DNA of 64,000 nucleotides, taken from Mucilaginibacter dorajii (GTDB taxonomy: Bacteria > Bacteroidota > Bacteroidia > Sphingobacteriales > Sphingobacteriaceae). Location of the stretch: positions 124,001-188,000 of the forward strand of contig NZ_JANTYS010000011.1 of assembly GCF_024808255.1 (NCBI RefSeq), read 5' to 3'. Numbering within the stretch: position 1 is the first letter of the stretch; every line of letters begins with the position of its first letter. The position numbers and the translations under genes were made by a program. A model generated the notes under the pieces. The model saw only the letters and a list, made by a program, of their open reading frames with translations, was not told the origin of the DNA and made no database searches. This document shows positions 44,522 through 52,880 of the stretch, one piece after another.

Positions 44522-46213
44522 CTACCAGAACCTGATATAAATCGCTGATAAAAACAACAGGATCACCCCTATCAATACTACAGATGATGCTTTTAATTTA
44601 AACATCCCTTTATCAACCTCGATAGCTTTTGCACTAACAACCGGCCCAGCCAAACTAACGCCTATCATCACCAGGAAGGTGATCAGGAACGACCAGCTCA
44701 GGGAGATAAAAAACGGAATTTCCATTTGGCCCTGCGCGTTGGTAAATGCACTGTATAGGATGGTTTCGGGACCGAAAACTTTAACTGCAAACTGGTTGAA
44801 AAATACCGAGGATGCAAAGCCGGTCAGGATGCCGATGATAGCGGCTTCGCCGGTGGTGCGTTTCCAAAACATCCCCAACAGGAAGGTTGCCAACACACCC
44901 GGACTAACAAAGGCCGAATATTTTTGAACAAAGGTATAACCACCCTCCCCGCTAATGCCCAGCATATCGTTCCAGGTAAAGGCAACGGCTATGATCAGGC
45001 TACAGGCAATAGCAATACGACCGGTCCAAACCATATTACGCTCGCTGGCATTTTTGTTCATGTAGTTTTTATAAACATCAAGCGTAAAAATGGTTGAGAT
45101 ACTATTTACCTTACCGGCTATCGAGGCTACTATCGCCGCTGTTAAAACCGCTAACGACAGGCCTTTTAAACCCGAAGGTAAAAACGACAGAATAGCGGAG
45201 TAAGCACCGTCTTTTTTCCCATCTACCAGCATTGGCAAATCGCCATGTTTGTACAGTACATAAGCTACAATACCTGGCAGCATAACAATAACGGGCATTA
45301 ATATTTTTAATAAACTGGCAAACAGGATACCGGTACGCGCGGTGTGCAGGTTGGCCCCCAACGCTCTTTGAGTAATGTATTGGTTACAGCCCCAGTAATT
45401 AAGGTTGCTAATCCATTGACCGCCAGCATACATGGCAAAGCCGGGCAAAATGAGGTATTTGCTAATGGTTGCTATCGGGGCGTTATGAGATGGCTTTTTA
45501 AAGATGAGGTGAAAATGATCTGGCGAATCTTTCAGCAACAGCTTAAAACCCGTTATGGCGTTTTGCCCAAATCCAAACTTATCGCTCACAATAGTTAAAG
45601 AAAGATAGGTAATGGCAAGGCCACCTATGATCAAAACAGCCACCTGCACCACGTCGGTGTAACCAACCACCTGCATGCCACCTAAGGCTATGATCACACC
45701 AAATATTGCCAGCCCGATCATTACCTCATGGAAATATCCCCCACCTAATAAACCGTTAATTGCCAAAGCACCTAAATACAGGATAGCAGTAAGGTTGATG
45801 AACACATATAAAAACAACCAAAAGATTGACATGGTTAAGGCTACACCATTATTATACCTATTTTTAAGGAATTGAGGCATGGTGTAAATCTTATTTTTGA
45901 TATACACCGGCATAAAAAACACAGCTACAATAATCAACGCGGCTGCCCCTACCCATTCGTAAATAGCTACAGCTATGCCGGCAAAAAAGCCATCGCCACT
46001 CATGCCAATAAATTGCTCGGCAGATATATTTGACGCGATGATGGATGCACCGATGGCCCACCAGGTTAATGAACCTTCGGCCAGGAAAAAGCTGTGCGAA
46101 CTGGAGTTGGTTTCATTTCTTTTACGGCGATAAACCATGTAACCGTAAACGGCTACCAATAAGAAATAAACAAAAAATACGATTAAATCGCCTACGGAAA
46201 TGTGATTCAGCAT
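44522..46213 (-). CDS. Sodium:solute symporter (SSS family), probable myo-inositol or sugar transporter
   Basis: A 563-residue inner-membrane protein with about 14 hydrophobic spans. SSS family motifs include FFLAEGSLTWWAIGASIIAS and NISAEQFIGMSGDGF near the N-terminus, YAGGQWISNLNYWGCNQYIT in the middle and GKVNSISTIFTLDVYK after it, which correspond to SGLT-type sodium/sugar carriers. It is 392 bases away from, and in the same orientation as, the myo-inositol oxygenase gene, with a LacI regulator next to that, so the likely cargo is myo-inositol. That specificity is inferred from context. An exact -7 element (TAGATTTG) lies upstream. Confidence 0.92.
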   Translation of the reverse strand: MLNHISVGDLIVFFVYFLLVAVYGYMVYRRKRNETNSSSHSFFLAEGSLTWWAIGASIIASNISAEQFIGMSGDGFFAGIAVAIYEWVGAAALIIVAVFFMPVYIKNKIYTMPQFLKNRYNNGVALTMSIFWLFLYVFINLTAILYLGALAINGLLGGGYFHEVMIGLAIFGVIIALGGMQVVGYTDVVQVAVLIIGGLAITYLSLTIVSDKFGFGQNAITGFKLLLKDSPDHFHLIFKKPSHNAPIATISKYLILPGFAMYAGGQWISNLNYWGCNQYITQRALGANLHTARTGILFASLLKILMPVIVMLPGIVAYVLYKHGDLPMLVDGKKDGAYSAILSFLPSGLKGLSLAVLTAAIVASIAGKVNSISTIFTLDVYKNYMNKNASERNMVWTGRIAIACSLIIAVAFTWNDMLGISGEGGYTFVQKYSAFVSPGVLATFLLGMFWKRTTGEAAIIGILTGFASSVFFNQFAVKVFGPETILYSAFTNAQGQMEIPFFISLSWSFLITFLVMIGVSLAGPVVSAKAIEVDKGMFKLKASSVVLIGVILLFLSAIYIRFW

Positions 46214-46257
46214 GATTGTTTTTTGTAACGGGAATAGGTTATACCCGGTTCAGGTTT

Positions 46258-46265
46258 CAAATCTA
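46258..46265 (-). promoter_or_regulatory. Promoter -7 element for the symporter
   Basis: Read on the minus strand, TAGATTTG matches TAnnTTTG exactly, 45 bases before the start at 46213. A TTTTG about 24 bases further upstream could be the -33 element, at a long spacing. Confidence 0.5.
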
Positions 46266-46411
46266 TAAAATAAATTGAATTGGCAGCTGCAAAAGCATTG
46301 CTTTAAATGTCAATATAACATTACAATAAGAAGGTTGATTGATGTTTAAAGAAGCATCACAATATCTCATGTCATTGCTTCCATCCTGCTCATGACGTTT
46401 TTACAAAACGT

Positions 46412-46500
46412 TTGTCATCCTGAACGCAGTGAAGGATCTTCTTCGCCTTGAAAGTTTGCGATGAGCAGGGCGAAGAAGATCCTTCGTTCCTGGATGACAA
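46412..46500. repeat. TTGTCATCC long palindromic repeat
   Basis: An 89-base imperfect hairpin: TTGTCATCCTGAACG and GAAGGATCTTCTTCGCC on the left, GGCGAAGAAGATCCTTCG and CTGGATGACAA on the right. It lies between the symporter and inositol oxygenase genes. This class of element is common in many genomes as a dispersed palindrome. Confidence 0.75.
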
Positions 46501-46518
46501 ATCTTTTTTTGTAGATTC

Positions 46519-46551
46519 AGACTTACGAAGTTTTTAAAACTTCGTAAGTCT
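46519..46551. repeat. 33-nt dispersed perfect palindrome, copy 2
   Basis: Identical to the palindrome at 9471-9503, in reverse orientation including the flanking GAAAG. It is 55 bases downstream of the inositol oxygenase stop codon. Confidence 0.85.
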
Positions 46552-46605
46552 TTCGCCGCTTAGTCGCAGTTGTATTCCATTAACCTACTCACTATTAAGC
46601 TCTTA

Positions 46606-47487
46606 CTAAAACTTTAACGTTGATGGCAGGTATTTTGCCACCAGGTCTTCGTAATACGGGCGTAGTTCTGTCCAGTTTGGTGGCACCGGGCTTTTGCTGT
46701 ATAAATCGTATGGATTAAACTGGTTAACGGCCTTAAACAACTGATGGTCATGCGGAGTCATCAAATGGCTGTAGGCGTTTTCACGGTGTTGTGGGTAAAA
46801 TGAGTGATAACGAAGCATGTATAGGGCCTGCTCTGGCAGGTAGGGCTTCATCATATGATAAATGTATTCATCATGCCCCCAGGTCATGTGCACATTATCT
46901 AAACCGCAATTGGGTTCGTAAATGCCATATTTAGTGTTGTAGCGGGGATCGTAATAATCCTTGTTATCTTTAAAATATTGTGAGAAAATAATCTTATCAG
47001 AAAAAGCGCAACCTACGGGGTAGCTATCTCCTACCACAGCCCACTGTGGTTCGCCAAATAAACAAAGTACCTTACCCAAATCATGAAACAAACCGGTAAG
47101 CACCATCCAATCCGGTCTGCCATCACCACGGATAGCTTCAGATGTTTGCAGTAGGTGTTGTAACTGATCGAGATCGGTATCCGGATCAGAATCATCTACC
47201 AGCTGATTTAAAAAATCAAATGCATCCCAAACCGACATTTCCTTTTTGTCAAAAGTTAAATACTGCGCCTTTTTCTGGATTACAAAATCATAGGTTTGGT
47301 TAATGTGTTGCAGGCGATAAAACTCCCTTACGGTATCTTTTAAATTGTTTTCATAATCGCGATAAGCCTCAGTATCGCGGCCCGCGGCAATAGAATCAGC
47401 ATCGGGATAACGATCTAACAGATCATCTTCCCAGTCGTCAAGTGAATTTAAAGGTCCCTGGTTGTTTGTGTTGCTCAACTCGCTCAT
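46606..47487 (-). CDS. Inositol oxygenase (MIOX)
   Basis: A 293-residue homologue of myo-inositol oxygenase, which cleaves myo-inositol with O2 to D-glucuronate using a mixed-valent di-iron centre. All six expected metal ligands are present: H111 (LQHLLQTSEAIR), H135 and D136 (GLFHDLGKVL), H205 (MTWGHDEYIYH), H228 (LRYHSFYP) and D261 (NPYDLYSK). The spacing matches the animal enzyme. Bacterial MIOX is uncommon but known from Bacteroidota. It is divergent from a LacI-family gene, and an SSS transporter lies downstream, making a small inositol module. The glucuronate-processing genes are not in the window. Confidence 0.94.
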   Translation of the reverse strand: MSELSNTNNQGPLNSLDDWEDDLLDRYPDADSIAAGRDTEAYRDYENNLKDTVREFYRLQHINQTYDFVIQKKAQYLTFDKKEMSVWDAFDFLNQLVDDSDPDTDLDQLQHLLQTSEAIRGDGRPDWMVLTGLFHDLGKVLCLFGEPQWAVVGDSYPVGCAFSDKIIFSQYFKDNKDYYDPRYNTKYGIYEPNCGLDNVHMTWGHDEYIYHMMKPYLPEQALYMLRYHSFYPQHRENAYSHLMTPHDHQLFKAVNQFNPYDLYSKSPVPPNWTELRPYYEDLVAKYLPSTLKF

Positions 47488-47598
47488 AACATGAAATTTT
47501 AGGCGGATATGTAATTGGTAAACAATCCTTTGTTAATGTGTTATCCAAATTTCTTTATTAAAACCATCACATTTATTAAAACCACGGTATTTATTTGC

Positions 47599-47610
47599 TT
47601 AAACGTTTAA
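47599..47610. promoter_or_regulatory. LacI-type operator
   Basis: TTAAACGTTTAA is a perfect 12-bp palindrome with the central CG typical of LacI-family operators. It lies between inositol oxygenase and lacI, 47 bases before the lacI start. Just next to it, TTTATTAAAACCA occurs twice (47554 and 47572), 18 bases apart. Confidence 0.7.
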
Positions 47611-47656
47611 CTAAAACAGGTACTTTTTATTAACCAAATCATTTAAATTAGCACCC

Positions 47657-48685
47657 ATGGCTAATGAACCTCAAAGCGACAAAATAAACATGAAGGCCTT
47701 AGCCAAGGCGCTTAATGTATCCATCGCAACCGTATCCAAGGCGCTAAGGGATAGCCACGATATTGGGCCCGAAACTAAACTGAGGGTAATTGAGGCCGCA
47801 AAGAAATTAAATTATGTGCCCAATGCCTACGCCAGCAGTTTGCGTAAAAAGGCCAGTAATACTATCGCTATTATAATCCCTGAAATTGCCGATAGCTTTT
47901 TTAGCCAGGCTATAAATGGCATTGAAAGTATTGTGGCTGTCAAAAAATACCATACGCTTATTTACCTTACGCATGACAGCTATGAGCGGGAAGCCTATAT
48001 GTTTGGCGAGTTGGCGAGCGGCCGGGTTGATGGCGTGATCATGTCTGTAGCCAGTAATACAGAAGATACCAGCCATATTAAAGCTTTACAGCAAACTGGT
48101 ATACCAATTGTATTTTTCGATAGGGTGTTTGACGATGTGCGATCAATAAAAATAACAACTGATGATTTTAACAGTGCCTATATAGCCACCAATCATTTGC
48201 TGGATGCGGGCTGTAAAAATATCTCGCTTATTACCATCAAAGGCTATCCATCTATTTTATCTGCCCGGGAACAGGGATATCATAAAGCATTATCAACAAG
48301 AGGAATCAACCACAAAGAATCCAGCGTGGTTACCTGCTCAAATAAATACAACAACGAAAATGTTGATGTAATTGCAGCGCATTTGATTACAGTAAAACCC
48401 GATGGTATTATAGCCACGGTAGAGCATTTGGCAACATCCACTTACCTGGCTTGTGGCGAATTAAAACTTAATATCCCAAAGGATATTAAAGTAGTTTGCT
48501 TTACTAACCAAATTACCGCCCCTATCCTTAACCCACCGCTTACTACTATTTTGCAACCGGCTTACGATATGGGCAAACAAGCAGCACAATTGTTGTTTGA
48601 TCATTTAGCCGGGCGAACAGATAACGTTAACAAAGAATTTGTTTTGCCGTCGAAACTGATTGTAAGGGAGTCGACGGCATTTTAA
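47657..48685 (+). CDS. LacI-family transcriptional regulator
   Basis: A 342-residue LacI/GalR-type repressor. The N-terminal HTH and hinge are at about 10-65 (MKALAKALNVSIATVSKALR, LNYVPNAYASSLRKK). The periplasmic-binding-protein-like ligand domain follows (TIAIIIPEIADSFFSQAING, GVIMSV, IPIVFFDRVFDDV). It is divergent from inositol oxygenase by 169 bases, with a palindromic operator in between, so it probably controls the inositol genes and itself. The effector, perhaps inositol or glucuronate, is inferred. It is 6 bases from the convergent GNAT gene. Confidence 0.94.
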   Translation: MANEPQSDKINMKALAKALNVSIATVSKALRDSHDIGPETKLRVIEAAKKLNYVPNAYASSLRKKASNTIAIIIPEIADSFFSQAINGIESIVAVKKYHTLIYLTHDSYEREAYMFGELASGRVDGVIMSVASNTEDTSHIKALQQTGIPIVFFDRVFDDVRSIKITTDDFNSAYIATNHLLDAGCKNISLITIKGYPSILSAREQGYHKALSTRGINHKESSVVTCSNKYNNENVDVIAAHLITVKPDGIIATVEHLATSTYLACGELKLNIPKDIKVVCFTNQITAPILNPPLTTILQPAYDMGKQAAQLLFDHLAGRTDNVNKEFVLPSKLIVRESTAF

Positions 48686-48691
48686 TTTCTT

Positions 48692-49270
48692 TTATCTATT
48701 CCTGATATCCCAGGCCACCACATTCCAATCCTCTAACCCATCGTTATGGGTGCTAACAACCTCGAAGCCCATTTTTTGATGGATAGCTAAAGATTTAGTG
48801 TTTCTAACCGCTATTTCGGTAACACACAATTCATAGGCAGAGCCCACCAGGCCGGCACTGGCATTGTATAATTTGCTTAGCAAGCCCAAGCCACGAAAAT
48901 CCTTATCAACGCAAACCTGTCCACCTACAAAAAACTGGTAATCGGTTAAAACCCTGCCCTTATATTCCGCTTTATGAAACTCCCTGAACATAGGTTCAAG
49001 GCTGGGCAATTCTGTTTCCATAGCAGCTGTCATAGCCAGGTTATAGCCAATTACTTTGCCCTGGTGTAGTGCTATTACCTGGGGAATCTGTGTGGCCATT
49101 GTCTGCAGCAAGTCAAGCGTATGCTCTGCAAATACAAAGCCCTGCTGTTCCTGCTGATGGCTGCTTAATGATTTATATAGATTTTGATTCTGAAGCGCGA
49201 TGATCTGCTCAAAATGTTCTGTAGTAGATGCTGCCTCAAAAGTTATTGCCGATAGTATATCCGTATTCAT
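48692..49270 (-). CDS. GNAT-family N-acetyltransferase
   Basis: A 192-residue acetyltransferase of the GNAT fold. The acetyl-CoA-binding motif is VDKDFRGLGLLSKLY at about 137-151 and the C-terminal TEIAVRNTKSLAIHQKMGFE is the typical motif B. The acceptor substrate is unknown. It converges on the LacI gene with 6 bases between stops. It lies 63 bases downstream of a Crp-type regulator gene in the same direction, so it may be co-transcribed with it. Confidence 0.88.
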   Translation of the reverse strand: MNTDILSAITFEAASTTEHFEQIIALQNQNLYKSLSSHQQEQQGFVFAEHTLDLLQTMATQIPQVIALHQGKVIGYNLAMTAAMETELPSLEPMFREFHKAEYKGRVLTDYQFFVGGQVCVDKDFRGLGLLSKLYNASAGLVGSAYELCVTEIAVRNTKSLAIHQKMGFEVVSTHNDGLEDWNVVAWDIRNR

Positions 49271-49333
49271 AGTGTGGCAAATGTCTTTATTTTGGTGGGA
49301 ATTTGAGGGAAGTTGCTAAAATAATTCAACCAA

Positions 49334-49924
49334 TCAGCGAATATTTTTGCGGATACGGCTGAGAGATTGCGGCGTAATACCCAAATAAGAGGCGATATCA
49401 TTTAACGGTACCCGTAGCGCTACATCGGCCTGTTTTTCCATAAACAATTTATACCGCGCGGTTGAATCCTGCCCCAGGTAATTATTCCTGATCTGTATTT
49501 TTTCGAGCAGCGCTTTGTGGGTAATATCATCTATCAATTCCTTCAAATAAGGCAGCTGCTCATAAAGGGCAAACAATTTTGCATGGCTTGTAACCAGCAC
49601 CGTTACTTTACAGGCAGCCTGTATACTTTCGTGCGCGGGCACCTGGTTTGTAAAACTATTTAAAATAGTACAAAAATAATTTTCCTTTAAAAAGTAGTGC
49701 GTAACCTCGTTACCCTTTTCGTTACGTACCATAATGCGCAACACGCCATCTGTTATAAAAAACAGCTGCCTGCAAACCTGCCCACCCTTAAACAGGTAGT
49801 CGCCTTCGTCAAATCTTTTCTGTTCAAACGCCGCAGTTATCAATTCATGGTCGGCTGCCGGGATGTGCCTGAAAGTTTGCAGAAATGAAATAAGCTGATG
49901 GGGCATAATGCAAATTTGCATCAT
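49334..49924 (-). CDS. Crp/Fnr-family transcriptional regulator
   Basis: A 196-residue Crp-type regulator (a start at Met7, base 49906, is equally possible). The cyclic-nucleotide-binding-like roll includes RFDEGDYLFKGGQVCRQLFF and ITDGVLRIMVRNEKGNEVTH; the HTH is at the C-terminus (LNDIASYLGITPQSLSRIRK). It differs clearly from the regulator at 9577. Its probable partner or target is the GNAT gene 63 bases downstream. The ligand is unknown. Confidence 0.9.
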   Translation of the reverse strand: MMQICIMPHQLISFLQTFRHIPAADHELITAAFEQKRFDEGDYLFKGGQVCRQLFFITDGVLRIMVRNEKGNEVTHYFLKENYFCTILNSFTNQVPAHESIQAACKVTVLVTSHAKLFALYEQLPYLKELIDDITHKALLEKIQIRNNYLGQDSTARYKLFMEKQADVALRVPLNDIASYLGITPQSLSRIRKNIR

Positions 49925-49949
49925 TTATATTGATCGGCAAATACCTATA

Positions 49950-50168
49950 TCAACGCTTTTGATCGCCTTCAGCGTCTATTTCTTCCAGCCAGCCATTTTC
50001 GTTAACAGCATACTTCGAAAATTCTTTTGGGGGTTTGACAGCCTGGGCGCTGTTAATTTTCTTCTTCGACGGTCCACGTAATGGAATTATCAATACGCAC
50101 AGGAATATTAAGATCATCAATACAATCATCATACAATTGTTTTTTAAAAACAACCCGGCAGGTTGCAA
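49950..50168 (-). CDS. Small single-span membrane protein (hypothetical)
   Basis: A 72-codon frame. A more natural start is Met13 (base 50132), giving MMIVLMILIFLCVLIIPLRG, one membrane span, then a charged, Lys- and Glu-rich soluble tail of about 40 residues ending ENGWLEEIDAEGDQKR. No family is recognised. It lies 25 bases upstream of the Crp-type gene in the same direction. The hydrophobic-then-hydrophilic layout looks like a real small protein, but nothing else confirms it. Confidence 0.45.
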   Translation of the reverse strand: MQPAGLFLKNNCMMIVLMILIFLCVLIIPLRGPSKKKINSAQAVKPPKEFSKYAVNENGWLEEIDAEGDQKR

Positions 50169-50304
50169 CTAATTGACTATTAAACATAATGATTGGTAGA
50201 GACATTGAATACCAGGCAACGGGGCGATTAATCCCGCTGATACTGGTTATCCCGTAGCCTAAAATAAAAATAATCCTGCAAAAGCGATAAGAAAAGATGT
50301 GACT

Positions 50305-52086
50305 TTATTTTTCCTTCTCGCTCATGGCTGTTATAGCCTGTAAAAACCAGGCCGCGTGCGGCAGCCATTGTTCTGTCCAGCGCCATTCGTTGCCGTTATC
50401 TTCGGTCCGGTAATCTATGCCGCTGCCGTCGGCATGATCTTTGGCACCGGTGATGCCGTTGGAGATCCCTCCCTTGCCAGAGCCGTGCCCAAAATTGGAA
50501 CTCATGTAAGGCACGTTGTTTTTACCAAATTGGTACATAAAACACACGGAATATGGGTTACAGCCCAGTATCCATGATAGCTGGTGTGAAGCATATGCCG
50601 ATAGATCTTTATTGACACCCCAGCCGCCTTTTGCCGGGTAAACCAACCTGCCGCCAACAATGGCCGCTGTAGCTAACGACCCTAAGCGGGCATTTTCACC
50701 CTGCCACCACCAGCCGGTTTCGTTTTCATGGGGAATAAAAAAGCCGTTCTGTATCTTATCGTCCAAACGAAATGTTTGCCGGGCGTAGCCAAATGGGTTA
50801 TTTACCTCGGCAGTTACCCGCAGATTGTAATCTAATGCTTTTTTGATGGTGCTTAACGCGGCTGTTCTATCGGCCTGGCTTTTCTCCTTGCCCAAATACC
50901 TGCTTAAAGCAACAACCGGCATGCCCGCATCTGATGCATGCCAATACGGGCGGCCGCTATCATTAGCATAAAAATAGCCTTCCGGGCTTATCCGTTTTTC
51001 AATATTTTGGGCACGTATGCGGGCCTGCTGCTGGTAATAAGCACTATCGGTAGCTATCCAAAGTTCGGTTGCGGCCATCAGCGCGCAGTAATCGTCAATA
51101 ACATTTTCCTTACCGTCATCATCATATTCGGTATTATGTACCACTAAATGGGCGTAAGCGCGCTCGGCGGCAGCCAGGTATTCGGCCGATTTAAAATCAC
51201 CATCTTTTTTAAGTCGCGATGCACGTGCAAGGGCTGCCATGGCCATACCAGCACCTTCCCGAAAAGCACATTGATATTCATTGGTGGTAACACTGTTTGC
51301 TTTTAAGCCCACTACCCTACGCGCTTTAGGATCTTTATTAAAATAACTAAACACAATCATGTAAAAATACCCCTCTTTGGATAAAGCCCGCATCATGTAA
51401 TCTGCACCGTACAAGGCCTCGTCAACGGTTTTATCATACATATCCAGCTTATTTAATGTGCCTGGAATATTTTGTATGGCATTGATCATTGACCAGGTAA
51501 CTAATGGAATTTGCTGAGGCGACATATAATTGGCATAAGCCAGGTGCGAAAAGTATTTGCTTACATCGCCCGATGCATCGCACCAGCCGCCATGTAAGTC
51601 TACCGTTTTATCGCTGCCGAATAATTGCATTTGTTTATCAGCGGCAAGCTCAATTGGTGTATTGGCGCGCTGATGGTTGTAATAACCAATAATTGATGGA
51701 AGAGTCTTTATTGCTAATGCGTTTTCGCTGATGGTAAACGGATCTGACAGGTATTTTTTCCCTTTAACATTGACGCTGATTTGATAAGTACCCGATTTTA
51801 CCACGGCCGAAAAATCAGCCTGGTAAAAGAAAACGCCTTTAACCCATTGCTCAATTTGTTGTGGCCCTTTGAGCGTTCCGGTAAAGCTTACTTTCCCGGC
51901 CGAATCAATGAGCGTAAATTTTGTAACAGGGTTAAGTTTTTCATCGTTACGGATCACAGCCATTTTTGCGCCGCGACTATCAAAAGCCACCTGGTTAACA
52001 TAAATGACTGGCGCGGCATTACAAATACAGGCATATAACATGAACAGGCTAACAAGAACTATTTTTAACTGACGGGCTACACTCAT
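50305..52086 (-). CDS. GH9 glycoside hydrolase (exo-acting type, Ig-like N-terminal domain)
   Basis: A 593-residue exported enzyme: signal peptide 1-24 (LYACICNA), an immunoglobulin-like CelD-N domain (about 27-118), then the GH9 barrel. The catalytic-base motif is GGWCDASGDVSKY with D170 and D174; the DASGD form, with one extra residue compared with DAGD, is the one I associate with exo-glucosaminidase or cellobiase GH9 enzymes. The acid is probably E572 in WTEQWLPHAAW. A GH20 hexosaminidase is encoded 780 bases away, which makes chito-oligosaccharides a plausible substrate. No lipobox or carbohydrate-binding module is present. Confidence 0.9.
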   Translation of the reverse strand: MSVARQLKIVLVSLFMLYACICNAAPVIYVNQVAFDSRGAKMAVIRNDEKLNPVTKFTLIDSAGKVSFTGTLKGPQQIEQWVKGVFFYQADFSAVVKSGTYQISVNVKGKKYLSDPFTISENALAIKTLPSIIGYYNHQRANTPIELAADKQMQLFGSDKTVDLHGGWCDASGDVSKYFSHLAYANYMSPQQIPLVTWSMINAIQNIPGTLNKLDMYDKTVDEALYGADYMMRALSKEGYFYMIVFSYFNKDPKARRVVGLKANSVTTNEYQCAFREGAGMAMAALARASRLKKDGDFKSAEYLAAAERAYAHLVVHNTEYDDDGKENVIDDYCALMAATELWIATDSAYYQQQARIRAQNIEKRISPEGYFYANDSGRPYWHASDAGMPVVALSRYLGKEKSQADRTAALSTIKKALDYNLRVTAEVNNPFGYARQTFRLDDKIQNGFFIPHENETGWWWQGENARLGSLATAAIVGGRLVYPAKGGWGVNKDLSAYASHQLSWILGCNPYSVCFMYQFGKNNVPYMSSNFGHGSGKGGISNGITGAKDHADGSGIDYRTEDNGNEWRWTEQWLPHAAWFLQAITAMSEKEK

Positions 52087-52293
52087 AGGAAATTTTTGTT
52101 GTAGTACTTAACAAACGCAAATTACCATTATTAAACAGCAGCTTTTGCAGTACAGGTTATAAATATCTATGTGCGTAAACCCTATATTAACACTACAGCA
52201 TTGAGGCAATAGATCTTTAATGATTGAATAACAATAAATTACGCCCCTGATATTAATAAAAATTTAAATTGCCCCGGTACACTTTTATTTAGG

Positions 52294-52301
52294 TAGCTTT
52301 G
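52294..52301 (+). promoter_or_regulatory. Promoter -7 element for structured leader
   Basis: TAGCTTTG matches TAnnTTTG exactly. A TTG 22 bases upstream (52269-52271) could be the -33 element at a slightly long spacing. The next plus-strand gene starts 183 bases downstream. Confidence 0.6.
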
Positions 52302-52307
52302 AACTAT

Positions 52308-52467
52308 CATGTGGTAATATTATTCCGGGGAGTTTTATCCTCTGCTGCCATGATGATAAAACAGCAAATCGCAATTTATTGATAATAAGGGCAGGTAAGT
52401 AAAACCTGTTCTTGAAGATAGTTTGAAGCCCCTGTAAACGAATACCTACAGGGGTTTTATTTTTTTA
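52308..52467 (+). ncRNA. Structured leader RNA or small RNA ending in a terminator
   Basis: From the inferred start near 52308 the RNA can form GTTTTATC with GATAAAAC (52332-52339 and 52355-52362), CAGGT with ACCTG (52392-52396 and 52404-52408), and a terminator at 52429-52467. The following gene has no promoter of its own between the terminator and its start, so its expression would need read-through. It could be an attenuator or riboswitch, or a free-standing small RNA. No known class is recognised. Confidence 0.45.
52429..52467 (+). terminator. Intrinsic terminator upstream of the 113-aa gene
   Basis: CCCCTGTA and TACAGGGG form an 8-bp stem with a 10-base loop, followed by a T-rich run. 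It ends 16 bases before the ATG at 52484. Confidence 0.85.
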
Positions 52468-52483
52468 TATAGATAAGTATATC

Positions 52484-52825
52484 ATGGAAGAAAGAAAGTA
52501 TTTAACTACCTGGAGAAGGTACATGCCCGTTATCCGTTTGCATTTGAAGAAAAGCCTGAACGAAGATCAGCAGTTTAAACTGAACATTACTGATTTTGAA
52601 TCAGCCGGTGATCGTGGTAAATCTGGTTATACCTTCAATATCAATATGGAAAATGGTAAGGTTACCAATAATATCAGTGGTTCGGCGGTCGCGCGCGATC
52701 TGTTTGAAGCCATTAAAGGAGATGATGCTGTTAAAGCGATGTTGTTGGATAAAAACGTTAAAATAAGCGTGGGCAAATCTTTTGTACTTAGCATTAAAAC
52801 CACCCACCTTTCTACCTATAGATAG
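52484..52825 (+). CDS. Conserved hypothetical protein (113 aa or 100 aa)
   Basis: A small soluble protein with no signal, membrane segment or motif I recognise. ATG codons at 52484 and 52523 are both in frame. The second has GGAGAAGG a few bases upstream, an unusually good Shine-Dalgarno for this genome, and would start MPVIRLHLKKSLNEDQQFKL. It contains a mixed alpha/beta pattern (GKSGYTFNINMENGKVTNNI, DLFEAIKGDDAVKAML). It is convergent with the GH20 gene and shares a bidirectional terminator with it. The terminator 16 bases before 52484 suggests control by attenuation. Confidence 0.65.
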   Translation: MEERKYLTTWRRYMPVIRLHLKKSLNEDQQFKLNITDFESAGDRGKSGYTFNINMENGKVTNNISGSAVARDLFEAIKGDDAVKAMLLDKNVKISVGKSFVLSIKTTHLSTYR

Positions 52826-52843
52826 TACAAACCGAGCGTTGAT

Positions 52844-52880
52844 AAAAAAAGGAAATAACATTACGTTATTTCCTTTTTTT
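52844..52880. terminator. Bidirectional terminator overlapping the GH20 stop codon
   Basis: Seven A then GGAAATAAC pairs with GTTATTTCC then seven T: a 16-bp stem with a 5-base loop. It terminates both convergent genes. The last codons of the GH20 gene (His-Lys-Lys-Arg-Lys) and its stop are encoded inside the right arm. Confidence 0.85.

Noticed and set aside
46395..46411. ACGTTTTTACAAAACGT palindrome as a separate operator
   Set aside because: It touches the larger TTGTCATCC element and has no promoter next to it; probably part of repeat-rich sequence.
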